Assembly (NCBI RefSeq): GCF_910591885.1
Contig: NC_063274.1
Location: 310,001-374,000 of the forward strand
Source of the DNA: Bombus terrestris
Lineage: Eukaryota; Arthropoda; Insecta; Hymenoptera; Apidae
Direction: 5' to 3'
DNA length: 64,000 nt
The translations under genes were made by a program, and so were the position numbers. The notes below the pieces were generated by a model. That model searched no databases and had not been told where the DNA came from. It saw nothing but the letters and a program-made list of their open reading frames with translations. Positions within the stretch are counted from its first letter, which is position 1. Each line of letters starts with the position of its first letter. Positions 39,517 to 51,799 of the stretch are shown here, one piece after another.

Positions 39517-39655
39517 CTACACATATATAATATATATGATACAATATAACACTATAAATATAAACAAAATATGCTAGAAACGACAAACATCAAAAAGTAT
39601 GCGGAAGTCATGGTGTAAGACACTTGCAAGTATTTTAGAAATACATTTCCTAAAT
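38537..39655. other. Convergent intergenic region between DNAH1 and SLIMP
   Basis: AT-rich, with no gene. It holds the 3' ends of both neighbours. An AATAAA in plus orientation at 39332-39337 could serve DNAH1. Two AATAAA in minus orientation (39408-39413 and 39442-39447) could serve SLIMP. Simple repeats: GTT/ATT run near 38690-38727 and an AT run at 39469-39513. Confidence 0.65.
39469..39513. repeat. AT dinucleotide repeat
   Basis: About 22 uninterrupted AT units between the DNAH1 and SLIMP 3' ends. Prone to length variation and assembly error. Confidence 0.95.
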
Positions 39656-41107
39656 TTAGAGACAAGTATTATCTGCAGGCATATGTTCTAAGATTTTCTG
39701 TGGAATAACAAATTTATCTGGATTTTGTTCCAATAAGCATCCTAGAAGCCGTGGTACCGACAATACAGTGCCAGATATCACGGAAGGGAAGGATGGCCCA
39801 TCTACCGACCGATACATAATCTGTAATCTTTTACTAAAATATTCACCGTACACGGATATATGACCAACTTCGATGTATTGTCTCGAGAAGGGAGACCACA
39901 GTTCGAAAGATACGCGCATTGATTCCCAAGGCCGCAATTCTGAAGATGACCTCAGCACAATTTGATAATGATCGCACACGTTATCGTACAACTTGCATAC
40001 AGTGTTTAACAATCTTTCAAATTGCGTATGATACTCTTTACTTTTCCCATCCTTTACCAATATAAATGCAAGTGCGGCTGAAGCTTGACAAACAGTGAAC
40101 AAACCAATTGGGATAGAACCTGCTCGAAAAGGGGTGTATTGCCTTCCAGTGGAAAAATATGCTACTGGAAAATGACGTGGATCTATTAACTGCTTTGCGT
40201 GCATTGCCAAAAATGAAAATAAACTTGCACCTCCAACAAGGTGCATACGATTCGGCGAATCTTTGTCTACTTCGCTATAATTGTCTATTATAAAAGCATC
40301 CGCAGGATCTTCGTGATTTAAACCAGAGCCGTCTATTATCAAGCTACGACTAAAATCTGCGCCCGCTACTCTGATCATATTATCCGCGCCAAGTATTTTT
40401 CCAGCGTAGCTTAATATACCAAGTTCAAAAAGAGCTGCGTCGTTACATAAATAGTACTGCATCGGATTTCTATACTCCAACAAACCGAGATGTCTTCCAA
40501 TTTCGATGTGATTCTTCTTATCCGGGTGTGGACGTTCGTTTAAAGAATTAACGCGTTTTAATACGATAGGACCCTGGACCGGTGTCTTTCCGTCTAATTC
40601 ATTTGGTAATTCAAACATTTTTTGCAAAATACTTTCCTTTAAAGTCTCTAAGGCATCTTTAATCATTCTCAAGTCGTGCTTTACTGCTGATACTTGCAAT
40701 TTTAATTTTGTAAATTCCGCTTGTTCCTCTGCGGTTAAACTTTCTTTTTTTTCAAAAAGAGGAACTAGTTTGTCCGATATCTCTTGGCTTCTCTGTTCTA
40801 ATTTAGATTTATTCGTATGCACACAACTGTAAAAGTCCCACATACTTTTAACATCCTTAGCGTTCAAATTTAATTTCCGCGCTGCCAAATCTTGCTGTAA
40901 CTTTTCGGTATCTGTTAATCTTTTATCAAAATCTATATACGGTTGTATAAATGAATAATATTCTTTGCCATTAATGTTTGAAATAAATAATGCAGAAGCA
41001 TATCGTCTTTTAGAAATCCATAGCACATCGACAAATTTCAAAGTATTATGCGTTACGCATTTACGAATCATACATCTCTCTATGAAACGTGCTACGTGAT
41101 TTGCCAT
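39656..41107 (-). CDS. Slimp: SLIMP, seryl-tRNA synthetase-like insect mitochondrial protein
   Basis: Single-exon frame of 483 aa, near the size known for insect SLIMP. Family knowledge: SLIMP is a paralogue of mitochondrial SerRS found in insects and some other animals; it lost aminoacylation activity and is needed for mitochondrial protein synthesis and mtDNA maintenance. Visible: an Arg/Lys-containing N-terminus consistent with mitochondrial import, a long helical arm at about 80-190 (QRSQEISDKLVPLFEKKESL region), and a class II synthetase-like core (HIEIGRHLGLLEY, FELGILSYAGKILGADN). The canonical SerRS motif 2 (FRxEAG) is replaced by TGRQYTPFRAGSIPIGLF, and motif 3 is reduced to SGTVLSVPRLLGCLLEQ, fitting a non-catalytic protein. 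The first Met is used; no upstream Met in frame is needed. No intron is evident. The divergence argues against true SerRS2. Confidence 0.92.
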   Translation of the reverse strand: MANHVARFIERCMIRKCVTHNTLKFVDVLWISKRRYASALFISNINGKEYYSFIQPYIDFDKRLTDTEKLQQDLAARKLNLNAKDVKSMWDFYSCVHTNKSKLEQRSQEISDKLVPLFEKKESLTAEEQAEFTKLKLQVSAVKHDLRMIKDALETLKESILQKMFELPNELDGKTPVQGPIVLKRVNSLNERPHPDKKNHIEIGRHLGLLEYRNPMQYYLCNDAALFELGILSYAGKILGADNMIRVAGADFSRSLIIDGSGLNHEDPADAFIIDNYSEVDKDSPNRMHLVGGASLFSFLAMHAKQLIDPRHFPVAYFSTGRQYTPFRAGSIPIGLFTVCQASAALAFILVKDGKSKEYHTQFERLLNTVCKLYDNVCDHYQIVLRSSSELRPWESMRVSFELWSPFSRQYIEVGHISVYGEYFSKRLQIMYRSVDGPSFPSVISGTVLSVPRLLGCLLEQNPDKFVIPQKILEHMPADNTCL

Positions 41108-41212
41108 TCTAACTATTTATAAACTTTTACGACTTTCCGATAACTTTTATGATTGTTATACGCTTTTATAAGTTTCTCGAAAACGAATTTCGTTTATTAA
41201 AAAAATTAATTT
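41108..41212 (-). promoter_or_regulatory. 105-bp spacer: ZNF593 3' end and SLIMP promoter
   Basis: Only 105 bp separate the ZNF593 stop codon from the SLIMP start codon, both on the minus strand. An AATAAA (minus orientation) lies at 41193-41198, about 15 bp past the ZNF593 stop, so transcription termination of one gene and initiation of the next must share this space. No TATA box is obvious. Whether SLIMP has its own promoter here or is read from a joint transcript cannot be told from sequence. Confidence 0.5.
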
Positions 41213-41941
41213 CTATGCATCCACTTTTGCTATTTTAATTTTTGGCGGAATGTCCGACTGAACGTCCATTTTGCAACTGTCACGACTTATCGTCTCAATT
41301 TTTCTCTTTTGTGGAGCGATATAACTTCCTTTGCCAGCTGCCCTTTCCGATTCCTCGATGGAATACGGTTCCAGCTCAAGAGCTTTCAGTCTTCGTTTAT
41401 GAACTTTCGTTGTAAAATGATCGTTCAAGGCGATATCATTTATAAAGTATCTCCTACAGATAAAAATGAATTCGTTAGTACATTTCAACGTTCATAATAC
41501 AAAAGTAGAGAGACATCACCATATACAAAATAACCATTTAAATGTAAAAATAATACATACGTACGCACAAAGGTTACAAAATAACAGAGTACATGTATCG
41601 AAAGGTTATATTACTTAAAATGATATATCACGTTACGTTATACACTCACGCGCAATGAATACAGTAGTATTGGCCTGCCCCGGGTTTATCCAAGTCTACT
41701 TTCTGATTTAATAGTCTTTCTACATTTTTGTCATTCAAATCTTCATCGATCTAAAATAAAGAATATCGTGTAACAATTGCCGTTCGTACATACGTACCCA
41801 CGTGGCGTATCATAAAGGTTAGGTTAGATTTTTGAAATTAAGTTATCATACCTCGTCCAAATCTTTCGTTCTTCTTTTAGTTCGCCAACCTTTTTTTAAA
41901 TGTGTGTCCCCTCTGTGATATTTTTTACGTTTATAAGTCAT
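41213..41941 (-). CDS. ZNF593: ZNF593/Bud20-type zinc-finger protein (3 exons, 143 aa)
   Basis: Exons in coding order: 41941-41852, 41750-41650, 41453-41213; phases 0 and 2 match. Family knowledge: ZNF593 and yeast Bud20 are shuttling factors that join late pre-60S ribosomal particles and aid their export. Visible: a basic N-terminus (MTYKRKKYHRGD), the DLDEIDEDL junction, a C2H2 finger built from CIHC (end of exon 2) and the HFTTKVH histidines (exon 3), then HKRRLKALELEPYSIEE and ERAAGKGSY, a signature block of this family. The finger is split by intron 2. The length is close to human ZNF593 (about 134 aa). A longer frame from 41488 reads intron sequence upstream of exon 3 and is not the gene start. 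AATAAA at 41193-41198 follows the stop. Confidence 0.93.
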
Positions 41942-42950
41942 TCCCAATGAAAGATTAATCTACACGATGAAATTAAATCCCACTGCCTATCACGTTCACA
42001 CCTACAAAACGGTATTACAACAAACAAGGAGTACATATGTTTCGACAAAATGTGTGTAAATCGCTATGTCCAAAGGAATGCCTTCTATCCTCGATTTATT
42101 GAGATAAACGGTAAATAATAGTTATATATTAAATTCAATAATTCACGCAGTTGTAACAATTCAGTGTCAATTTATAACCTGTTTGAAAAAAATGCGAAGA
42201 AATAAGGTAAAGTGTGTGGTTAAAGTTTGATTTACGGTTCGTTCTCATCGAAACGAGCGTCAATCTTATAAAATCTTTAATTTTACACGATCGTTTACAC
42301 ATTCGTTTAAAACATTCGCCAATGTATGAAGTGTATAAAATCAATGTGCACAAATTGATTATGTATATAATAGAATTTATAGTAGTTTCACAACTGCTGG
42401 AGACTTTTTAGCGTTGCTATTGGTCAAACGTCACGGTGGCTTCGCCTTTATGAGAATTCGTAAAAAGGTTATAATGGTGTGATAGAGTTTACAGCGGTAA
42501 GTATCGTGAATGGTATTAAAATTGGTCGGTATTCTTCTGCGATTGTAATTCTTTCGAACACTTCTCTGAAAACCAGCGAAATTGAGAGCAGATACATTTT
42601 TGTGAAATGGACTTGAAACATACAATATATCGACGAAGGTGATATTAGAAAGGGCAAATTTACAAATTGCCTCGAGAAAGTACGGATGATAAGGAAATGT
42701 TTAATATCGAGCGTTTAACGTAAAAATACAACGGAGATGAGAGTTAATTGAAGAAGAAGAGACTAGGATTAAAAAGAAAGAACATTCGTAAATGGGCATG
42801 CGCAGTAATTTGCTTTGAAACTGATGGTAGTGCTGTGGAAGAACCGTCAGATGTCGGTATAATATGTTAGAGTAGGTCGCGCCTCTATCGGCGAAGCGTC
42901 GCATCAATTCAAACGGTGCGCCAGTGACTTGAGGGGGGTCCACACCATTT
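41942..42950. other. Divergent intergenic region between ZNF593 and ARID2
   Basis: No gene recognised. It should hold the ZNF593 promoter (left side) and the upstream part of the ARID2 promoter (right side). An inverted CCAAT box (ATTGG, 42419-42423) sits next to an ACGTCA half-CRE (42428-42433); their pairing could be regulatory but is unproven. Open frames are short and AT-rich. Confidence 0.5.
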
Positions 42951-43902
42951 TGAAAGTAAAAATACTGCGCGACCCGGGATTTTGTTTGTGCGGTTCGGCG
43001 AGGGTAAAAAAGCGGCGAGGGCTAGGCTGTGTGGTATGGTCGGGGCAACGCGGTGTCGCGCGTAAAATGACGTAGAATGTGCGAGGGTGTGCCGCGTGCG
43101 GTACGAGGTGTGTTAGCGGAAACGGTGTCGCGGTGTGTAGGGTCGGCGCTGACCGTAGCTATCGTAGCGTACGGGAAATTGGCTGTGGCTTCGCCAATGG
43201 ATGCCAGGCAGGAGGAGACGCCATTTTGATATACGGGCGCACGTCAAGCGTTCGCTCGTAGGGAAACGCGGTCTCGAGTCGGTCTGCCGCTTCGCGTAGG
43301 ACCGCGCAGGTGAATTCTGTGGTTCGTTCGGTTGAAGAGTATCGTTGGTACGAGTGCGTGGCGCAACGTATCCGAACGGTATCGTTGACAAGTGACAGGT
43401 GAATCGATCGGGCCGCGAGGAAAGTCGCGTTGCGGCCCCGTGCCCGTAACACGGTTCGCTCGGTTGATTGGTAGTGACTACTGTGTGTGGAACTACGTGT
43501 ACATTCGGATTTTTCCCCACGCGGCCGAGAGTCGAGTGTGCACAGCGAGGGACAACGTAGCTAGTGTATATTGGTGCGCGGGGATCCGGGGTGGCGGTGT
43601 ACGCGGCAGGGAAAAGCCGCTGCTGTCTCGCTGGTTTCGCGCGCGCGAGAGAGGCCACCGGCCGACACTTTGGGCCAGGACAAGACGACCCGATGTCGGG
43701 AGCGGGTCGCGACCCCGTGTCGACCCGTGGTCGTCCTCGTCCTCGCGTATCCATCTCTTTCATAGCACCAGGACACACCTGGCGTAAATGTGCTCTCATG
43801 AGCGCCCATGTGCACCTCTCTTTCTGCCTGCTGCCCTTACGTGCCCTGTAAATCCAGAGCACACCCCGATTAGCACGCCCACGCACTCTATCACTCGCGA
43901 AT
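42951..43902 (+). promoter_or_regulatory. GC-rich promoter / 5' leader of ARID2
   Basis: Composition jumps from AT-rich to strongly GC- and CpG-rich at about 42950 and stays so up to the ARID2 start codon, then drops again. This fits a CpG-type, TATA-less promoter with a long 5' UTR. Several short upstream frames are present on the plus strand. The 273-codon frame on the minus strand (43113-43934) is a by-product of GC richness. The transcription start is not determined. Confidence 0.6.
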
Positions 43903-45387
43903 ATGGCCAAGATCCTCAACAAGGACCCCGTCACCTACGAGAGGGAGAGGGACAACTTCCTTAAGGACCTCCGTCATTTCCATGAGACTAGAGGGTAAGC
44001 TGATTTCGATGCTTCTCATTCTCCCATTCCATTATTTATCTCTCTGTCTGGCTACTCTCTCATACATCGATCATTATTTTCCGCTCCGTTTCCTCGTTTG
44101 CATTCAACCTTTTTCTCTATTTTTCGTTTCTTTTCTTTATTATTATTATTATCATCATCATCATTATTGTTATTATTATTATTATTTATATATCTTCCTC
44201 GATTCGATCGCTAGAAACATTTATTCTCGTTCTATCGTTCTCGCAACGTTTCGAAAGTGATTCGGATTAACATTGCCTACCCAGAATGTAGACAAAGTTG
44301 AGGTTATGTACGATTAGTTTAAAGTTTCCCAGAGAAACTCGCCTTTGTGCAAGCCATTTGTTTACGTGTGTTCCATGTTTTCTTTATCGACAATTATCGG
44401 TCGCCTATCTTATTGCGATTGAGGTTACGTTCGATCGAAACGAACAATATTATGATCAACTTGTTGATTTTTTTTTCCTTTCTTTCATTCGAATTTATGT
44501 CGCTCGATATCGCGATTCTTGTAAACGCTAAGGTTTTTTCTTCATTCGATAACTGGATTTTAATGATATTAACACGAATGTACAAGTGTTTGAACAATCG
44601 AATAACTGCGAATCATTTCACGCGTAAACACTGTCCTTTATTACGTCATTGTTCATGTTTTATTAGTTTAGGAAACGGATACAAAGCATTCTCGATGATC
44701 ATACTAAATGGTTTTAGCCTCAATCGGAATTTGTCTATTTGTCACTGAATCTGTGTATTCGTTGAATACAATGTTGAATACAATCAAAGAATCGACATGT
44801 TTTCACCTAATTTTTATTTTTAATAATTTATTAATTTTATATACTTTTTAATTTACGACATCAATATAAAAATATAATGTAACTCCTAACTGTATATATA
44901 TATATAACTATATATATAACTGTATGTGTATATATATATATACATGATATGTATAGTATGTATATATGTATAGTGATATGTATAGTACAGTTATACATGA
45001 TATATATATATATATATATAAAATAGTACTATACATATCATGTATAACTTAATACATATATATAAATGTGCAATTACGCATACTGAAGAAAATCAAATGT
45101 TTCTATCGTTTAACAAATAAGGAGATAACAAGTTAATAAGTGATCTATCATTTACTTCGGCGAATGCTAAGATTCAAAAAATAAAATTCACAGTACAGTA
45201 ATTTATGCCATTATTTCTGTACTCTATAAATATCACATTTTTCTATTATATCGTTGGTTTTTTTACACATTTCGTAAATTTGACACGTTTCAGGACTCCG
45301 TTCAAGAAAAATCCGAAAATCAATGGAAAAGATATAGATCTGTACTTGTTGTACGTTGTCGTTACTGCCCATGGCGGATGGATAAAG
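43903..45387 (+). CDS. ARID2: ARID2 / Bap170, first two coding exons (3'-partial)
   Basis: Exons 43903-43994 and 45294-45387, phase 2 at the junction, then a GTGAGT donor; further exons lie beyond the window or were not recognised. Family knowledge: ARID2 (BAF200; fly Bap170) is a signature subunit of PBAF/PBAP chromatin-remodelling complexes, with an N-terminal ARID DNA-binding domain, an armadillo-like region and C-terminal zinc fingers. Visible are 62 residues covering the first half of the ARID: MAKILNKDPVTYER, FLKDLRHFHETRG, TPFKKNPKINGKDIDL, YLLYVVVTAHGGW. The RGTPF and GGW landmarks are typical ARID positions, and the very short stretch before the domain fits ARID2 rather than ARID1 or ARID5. 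The start is the first ATG of the GC-rich leader in frame with the domain. Confidence 0.87.
44888..45056. repeat. AT-rich inverted repeat in ARID2 intron 1
   Basis: TA-alternating DNA in which an arm reading ACATGATATGTATAGTA (about 44942-44958) is matched in reverse complement by a TACTATACATATCATGT arm (about 45028-45044), with further partial copies between them and a TA run at the centre. It could form a cruciform. It is most likely simple-sequence expansion. Confidence 0.7.
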
Positions 45388-46589
45388 GTGAGTCCATACT
45401 GACGTGTATGTATACAGTTTTCTCTTTAGTTTTTCAAGTACTTTCCCCAACATGCCCCATGTACAAAAATATTTGATATCCATAACTTCGTACGTAATTC
45501 TCACGTAACACAATGAGCGAAAATGTCAGAAATATTATGTTTCTATGTATTATTAGCAAAACGTGTGAATAGGGTTTTACCACGTACCTGGATACGGTAT
45601 ATGCTCTCATTTTGCACTCATTTTTACACTCGTGATCCGTTCGTTTGAATTATAGTTTCCACACTAATTTATATTTCTTGATCATTTCTCTTTTAGATTA
45701 TTATCATTGCAAATACATGCAATATACCAAGGTTCATAGGATGATGCTTTGAATAAAAATAAGACACTATAATGAGAATATTATTTTGCTTCTCGTTATC
45801 CTTATATCATTTTATATGATAAAAAGAAGGATAATTTTATAATTTAATACTTAGGGTACGAATCACCCGTGTTCGTACTATTACGATACTTGTCTACACT
45901 TTAGGCACATTGAATGAGGTGTATCAATCGTTTATCTTTTATTTTATTTCAAGCACAATAAGAAAATGATACTCGAATATAAAGTTTATCGAATGTGTAG
46001 GTCTAACATTTTGTCTATTATATTCTAATAAAAACTTATCGCGTTATATTACAATACTGTGACAAAGCTTCGAAACACGCATAAAGTATCTATGTGGACT
46101 AAGAAATAAAGAAGTGAATCTCGGATAAGCTTACTTCTCACCGTTAGCAAACGTGTAACTTTTATAAGATAATGCGAATTTTTATGAAATTTATGCGATG
46201 AAGGAGGAATTTCGAACGTCCCAATTTCCTTGTCGTCAAACAATTGGCTTTTCTCAGTTATATCCAATCTAGTTCGAATATATTCAACCGTACGTGGAGC
46301 AACGTTTATTCACAAATCAGTTTCACGATCGGTTCGGGTCATTCTGTCGCATTCCGTATTTTCATTCCAAGTTACATGCCAGAGTGTCCATCCTACCGAT
46401 CAGGTACTCGATTCGGTTCTACGCATCGAAATCGCTTTGGCTCGTTTACCCACCTCGAATTTCGAGTATGCGAATGCCTCGAGCGTCCGCGCACGCTTCT
46501 AGGCGCGGAAAGGACGAGTGGTCGCGTGTTCTTTGCGACGGAAACCTCCCAAATCCAAGACTACCAGTCTACTAAATATGTACTAAGTA

Positions 46590-46622
<33 letters not shown>

Positions 46623-48346
46623 GCAATCCCCTTAAGGTAGAATTATTAAAAAAATTAATAATCTGCAAACTAATTTGTAATGTGCCAAACAAAATTGAAA
46701 ATGATAAATCAACACAACCAAATATTAAATTTGATAAATACAACTTACTTTATAAAAAATGCATTGTTTTAGTTATATGATTCAAATTCGTAAAACGTTG
46801 GAACACATTTGCGACAAAATTTCTTCTTCGGTAATTCTTCTAATACGTACTTCTGCCCTTCCCCTTTTTTCTCTTGTTTCAAGTTCTATCGTTAAAAAAA
46901 AAAGAAAAAAAAAAAGGTTTGGAATTTTTGACTTGGGGTGCTTTACTGCTAGAAATACACGAGGTTCGATCCATCACGCGTGATTAATAATCGAGCAATG
47001 CGTCCCGGAAACGCGGGAAAACGATTGTTTGGCGAAACGGGTACACTCGTTCGTCGATCACGTGCTTCGAAAATGAAACTTGATCGGCGCATTATATTAT
47101 AACAATGACAAAATTTATAGCTCCTTTATTACGTGAAATCAAAGTAAATAACCTTGATAATAATTGCATAAAAGTGTAACTAAATTGCTATTTTATATCT
47201 TTGTTTATGATATTTTTCAAAGAAAGAAACAGTTCACTCTACATGACATATTGGATGGTTGGATTATTTGTTATATTAGAAGATTTTACAACCTATTATT
47301 ATATATTAGATATTATGGGATATGGCGGTTCACGTAAACAACGCAATAGTGTAATATTCGCCTCTTTTGAACTACTAACTAACTACAACCATCTATGTAA
47401 CGTTCACGTATAATTATATTCGTTTAATAGTCAAAATATTTTATTTGATTTCTTTTTATTTGATATTTAAATTTACTGGGCGTGTACTGCCACACGTTTG
47501 ATATAAGCACAATTTTCAAAACCATGTGGTGCATATAAATATACATACATACGTATATTTCGCAAAGAGTGTACAATTTTTCAATTTACTCGAGATATAC
47601 TTATGAGCAGGAAATACGTATGTACATCGTACATAGATGTAAAACGTGAAACTTGATGCTATCTAGAATACAATTATTTGGTTATACTTTTACACTTGCG
47701 ATAGTTAGAGTTGAGCATATTGGCAATCTTTTTAGCACAGGAAGCTCACTGTATACATTTTTCGCGATTAACCTCGCCTAACCTCGATTTCCGATAATCG
47801 CGTCTTTCTCATCGGGAAAAGACCCAAAACCAAAAGGTCACCGCCCAAAGTTACACAACGTGTACGGCACGAACTTGTCAAGTTTATAAACAGTAATTTA
47901 CGCGCGCGTGTTGTCATTCATGCACGTGGATCGATACGTACGCGTAACATTATGGTTAACGAATCTTACAGAAAACAAGAATGAATCATGTTCGGGTATT
48001 TCTTACATTTTGACGAACATACGGTATTGTTCGCATAAAGCCAGGTGCACGCTGACAGACAATTGTCCGTAGACATGCGTTGTTTGTCCAAGAGAATTTA
48101 TTAGCATTATTATCTTTTAATATTCGACATGTAGGTTTGGAATACATTTTAATAAACTGAATCGATTCGGATGTAATTTCTTTAACGTGTCAAATAGATT
48201 TCTCTTTCCGGTGGAAAGGTCTTTTCAGGGAACACCGAGGTCTTTGAGATCCTGCATTGACTCGAATCAATTCAGAATTCAATCTCAGATCTAATTTCTG
48301 ACCATATTTTTCCAGATTTTTTTAGAAAGTAAAAGCAACTTTACAA

Positions 48347-48389
<43 letters not shown>

Positions 48390-51216
48390 TGTTGGGGTTC
48401 GGCGTTAAAATTTACGAGAGAGCCTTGTTGTTAGAACTGGGTTCACGGAGTGAAATTGACGATGTCGAGTTGTCAACTATGTATACACGTTATGTTTACG
48501 TCATTTATCGATATCACGCATACGCACGCTCGCGTGTTTCTTTTCGCACGCTCAAATTCTCAGGTCATTTATTCATCCGAATGTTCGCCTCGATGTGGTT
48601 TCTTTGTATTATGCATATGGGAAACGATAGAATAGAATTCGTTTCCATAAAACTTCTTGTTAATGTAAATTTGAATTCATTTCTTTTTGAATATTTTATT
48701 TAACATTGGAAAACAAACTGTGAAGTTTGAACAGTGATTCGGACATTTCAATGAAATAATTGGTCGTCCATTTGATTCACATAGTAGTTTTCGATTCGTC
48801 TAACGTAACGAGATCTCTTTGCTCTACGATGAGTAACGAAGTGATCGAAATGATTTTTTTGTACGCGGTATCCTTGTCTCTGCTACTCTCCGCTGCTGCC
48901 ATAATTCGATCGGTTTATTTAAGAATAATACGTATCTATTCTTTTTTTTTTTTCTTTTTTTTCAAAATGAACCAATCTTTACGTTTGGTGATCGCAAAAT
49001 TATTTCTTCGTTTAAAGATAAGTTGTAAGAGAAAGTAGTAGCCGTTGTATAACTTTTCAAATCGATATTGGAACGTTGAAACATGCGTTCTGTTAAAGAT
49101 AGAATTTTTGCTGGTTGTTTATACCTGCGTCGTTGTTTCGTCGCTTTTTCGTTATACTCAAAACACCACCGTGTAACAATTTTTGCAGTTAAAGTCAAAG
49201 CGTTCCCAACTACTTTTTCGTTCGAAATAATTTATTGGTAATGCGCTTTTTGTATTCGAACGGGCTTCCGCATCCTCGTGACAGCGTTCTCTACCGAGAT
49301 AAACCAAGGATATTTCTTTACGCAATTACGAGAGAAACATACTGCCTCGGATCAAAAAATTACAACCCTTTATAACGCATCGCTATGAGATTCTCTCAAA
49401 TAGAATGTACGTTACATAGTTATAAAATAAGCTATTTCATTCGCATAAGTTTCTGCATGATTGCTTCTCTAGAGTAAAAACCGTTGGTCTATGTTTTCTT
49501 AAGAACCGATTCGATATATATATAGTTGTATGTATGCACATAAACGTCGTTCATAGGTATGCACTTGTGCGGTGGCAGCGCTGCGGCATAACATGGCGCG
49601 AAGCTTTTCACCTCTCTTCCTTCTCGTTGCATCTGGTAGCATCTTAACGTATACCATCCGTCAAAATAACCATTATACACGTCCTTTCTTAAATACAGTC
49701 GTACCTTCTATGCAATGATCCACTACTTTCGCGCGTACAATCTTTTATAATTCGTTTCTCTGTTAGAAATTGAAATTCCTCGTTGGACGTTGGTATATAA
49801 TTTATGTCGCTTTCTACCTAAACTGAATTTGAAATAACTATTTATAAGTTCGAGCATTGTAGTTCATTCGAGCATACTTTACATTTGAAAACGAATAATA
49901 CTTATTTGCCATTTCATATCAATCACTTCGAAGAATTAGAAAAATTATGATTTTTCTATAACGGATTAAGTCTACGGACGGCGCAATCAACAATTTTAAT
50001 ATTCGTTCCTTTGTTAGAAATACTTCATCGAATTGTCACTTTCCGGGAAAGTCGTACCACGGAACACGTTCCGCACAATGAAAAGACGCGTCTGGCTTCT
50101 TCTCGCTTCCCTTCTCCCATCGAATCTCCTTTTTCAACTTGCGAAAAAGTGCAAACGCATATAGAGATCGAGAGGACGACTTATTCGTCATCGAAGTTAT
50201 CGTCAAGGGTACAACCCTCTGAAAATATGCATAACCTATACCACAGCGATTCCCCACGAAAGAATCATAGTGAATTCTCCAGCGAATAGCGGAACTTTTA
50301 TAAGAAACAAAATTTCATTAAACTTCTTACCTTTCATTTTCTTTTTCCGCTAATTAAACTTATCGATGCGGATCAAGAGGACAAAATATACCCATCATGG
50401 GAATTATAAGTGTTTTCGCTTATTTCTCCTATTTCTGAAAAGTTTTTTTATTTCTCTTTTCTCGTGTATTGATGTATTTATGAAATTTACTATTTTTCGA
50501 TCTTCGTCTCGGATTTCCACGCGATTCGAGACACCGCTTCACGTCGGTCAAACGTCGACCGCAACAACACAACGCTTCGCGCTCGAAAAGGAAGCGCGAT
50601 GCATCCAAGCGGAAAACTCTGAAATTCGTTTCTTCGGACTATGGACGTTGCTGCAAAGGCACCTTTTCCATCTTGAGGCAACGAATTAAGCGTTAGCGAT
50701 CGAATACTGCTATAAATTCCAATCCAAGCCACTATTCTAGCAACTTTCGATCAATCGTTTCTCCATGCTCGATGTATCGCAAATCACGATAGTCATGGTG
50801 CATCAATTATGCAACGACTTATCAAGTCGTTTGTAATCGACGAATCAGAGAAAACAAAAAAGACAAGAACGAGATAGATTGGATTTGATTCTACCGTAGA
50901 ATCCCGACTGTAAAATACTCGGCTAGAATATCACCTTTTTTTAGATCCTTAAAAGTTGAGTTGGGTTGTTGAGCTCGTTGAAGCCGAAATTAAGCGTCGT
51001 TCTTCGTGGAAATAAGGCGTAAAAAATTTCGGCCAACCTGTTGATATGCGATGTCCTCGTGAATTTTGACGATGCCTCTTTTTAAATTTGGTACTCTTAA
51101 CCTACTGTACGTACCGCTTACTCTGTACGGTTTTGAATCGTGAGTAACGATTTAGGTTTCGGTTGCTTTTTATTTTTTGACCGCGCGCGGCGGCACGAGG
51201 CGGCCGGTTAGGCTGT

Positions 51217-51297
51217 TATCATAAAGAGAACGGTAAGCGATAAAATTGGCATTGACTGTGCCGTCACGTGTTTTGCCGCTTACCGCTCTGTATGATC
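51217..51297 (+). ncRNA. Long imperfect hairpin, miRNA-precursor-like or MITE
   Basis: Left arm 51217-51245 and right arm 51271-51297 are reverse complements with about 24 base pairs, a two-base AA bulge and two mismatches; the core CGGTAAGCG pairs with CGCTTACCG. The loop of about 25 nt contains its own GGCA/TGCC mini-stem. Size, arm length and bulge pattern fit an animal pre-miRNA. A small inverted-repeat transposon relic would look similar, and partial pairing continues outward (towards about 51208 and 51306). I do not recognise either arm as a known miRNA. Confidence 0.3.
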
Positions 51298-51588
51298 ATG
51301 GCGTTACACGGATTTCCGCGGTTATGAGTGTCAAGACCTTTGTCGGGAAAGTTTTCAAAGTCGTCCAGTTCCGTGGAAAATGATCATTTTCGGCTTTAGC
51401 GACTTGAAATATCCTCGAAAATACACATTCGAACAAAAAATTTTGCAACTCGGACGCTATACTTTACCCTAGAATTTTTTCAATAATTGGACAACTGTTC
51501 CGGAAATCCAAACGTACGGACAATACGGAAGTTGTTGCAAGGTCAGGGTCACTTGCAGAGAGGTATAATTCGGGGTGGGAGATAGATC

Positions 51589-51775
51589 ATGAACCGAAAG
51601 TGGGAAGAAGGTGCGCGCAGAAGGGCGGGGGAGGGGAGGGGGCGAGGGAGCGAGGATGAGATGGTGCGAGTAGGGAATAAGAAAGAGGGAGAGAGAATAT
51701 TATATGAGAAGGAGGAGTAGGAGGAGGAGGAGGAGGAGTAGTTGGTGGTGCGGCGTACGAGGGCTTCCCCTCAAC
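51589..51775. repeat. Purine-rich (GGA/GGGA) tract
   Basis: G- and A-rich strand with GGGGGAGGGGAGGGGG near 51625-51645 and a GGA run near 51709-51738. Polypurine tracts of this kind can form triplex or G-quadruplex structures and are common just upstream of promoters; here one precedes the TATA/initiator candidate at 51800. Confidence 0.75.
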
Positions 51776-51799
51776 AAGTGTGATCGAAGCTCGCTAGAC

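Noticed and set aside
43113..43934. A 273-codon minus-strand frame across the ARID2 leader
   Set aside because: Basic, Pro/Thr/Arg-rich composition without motifs. GC-rich DNA lacks stops by chance, and the plus strand carries the ARID2 start here.
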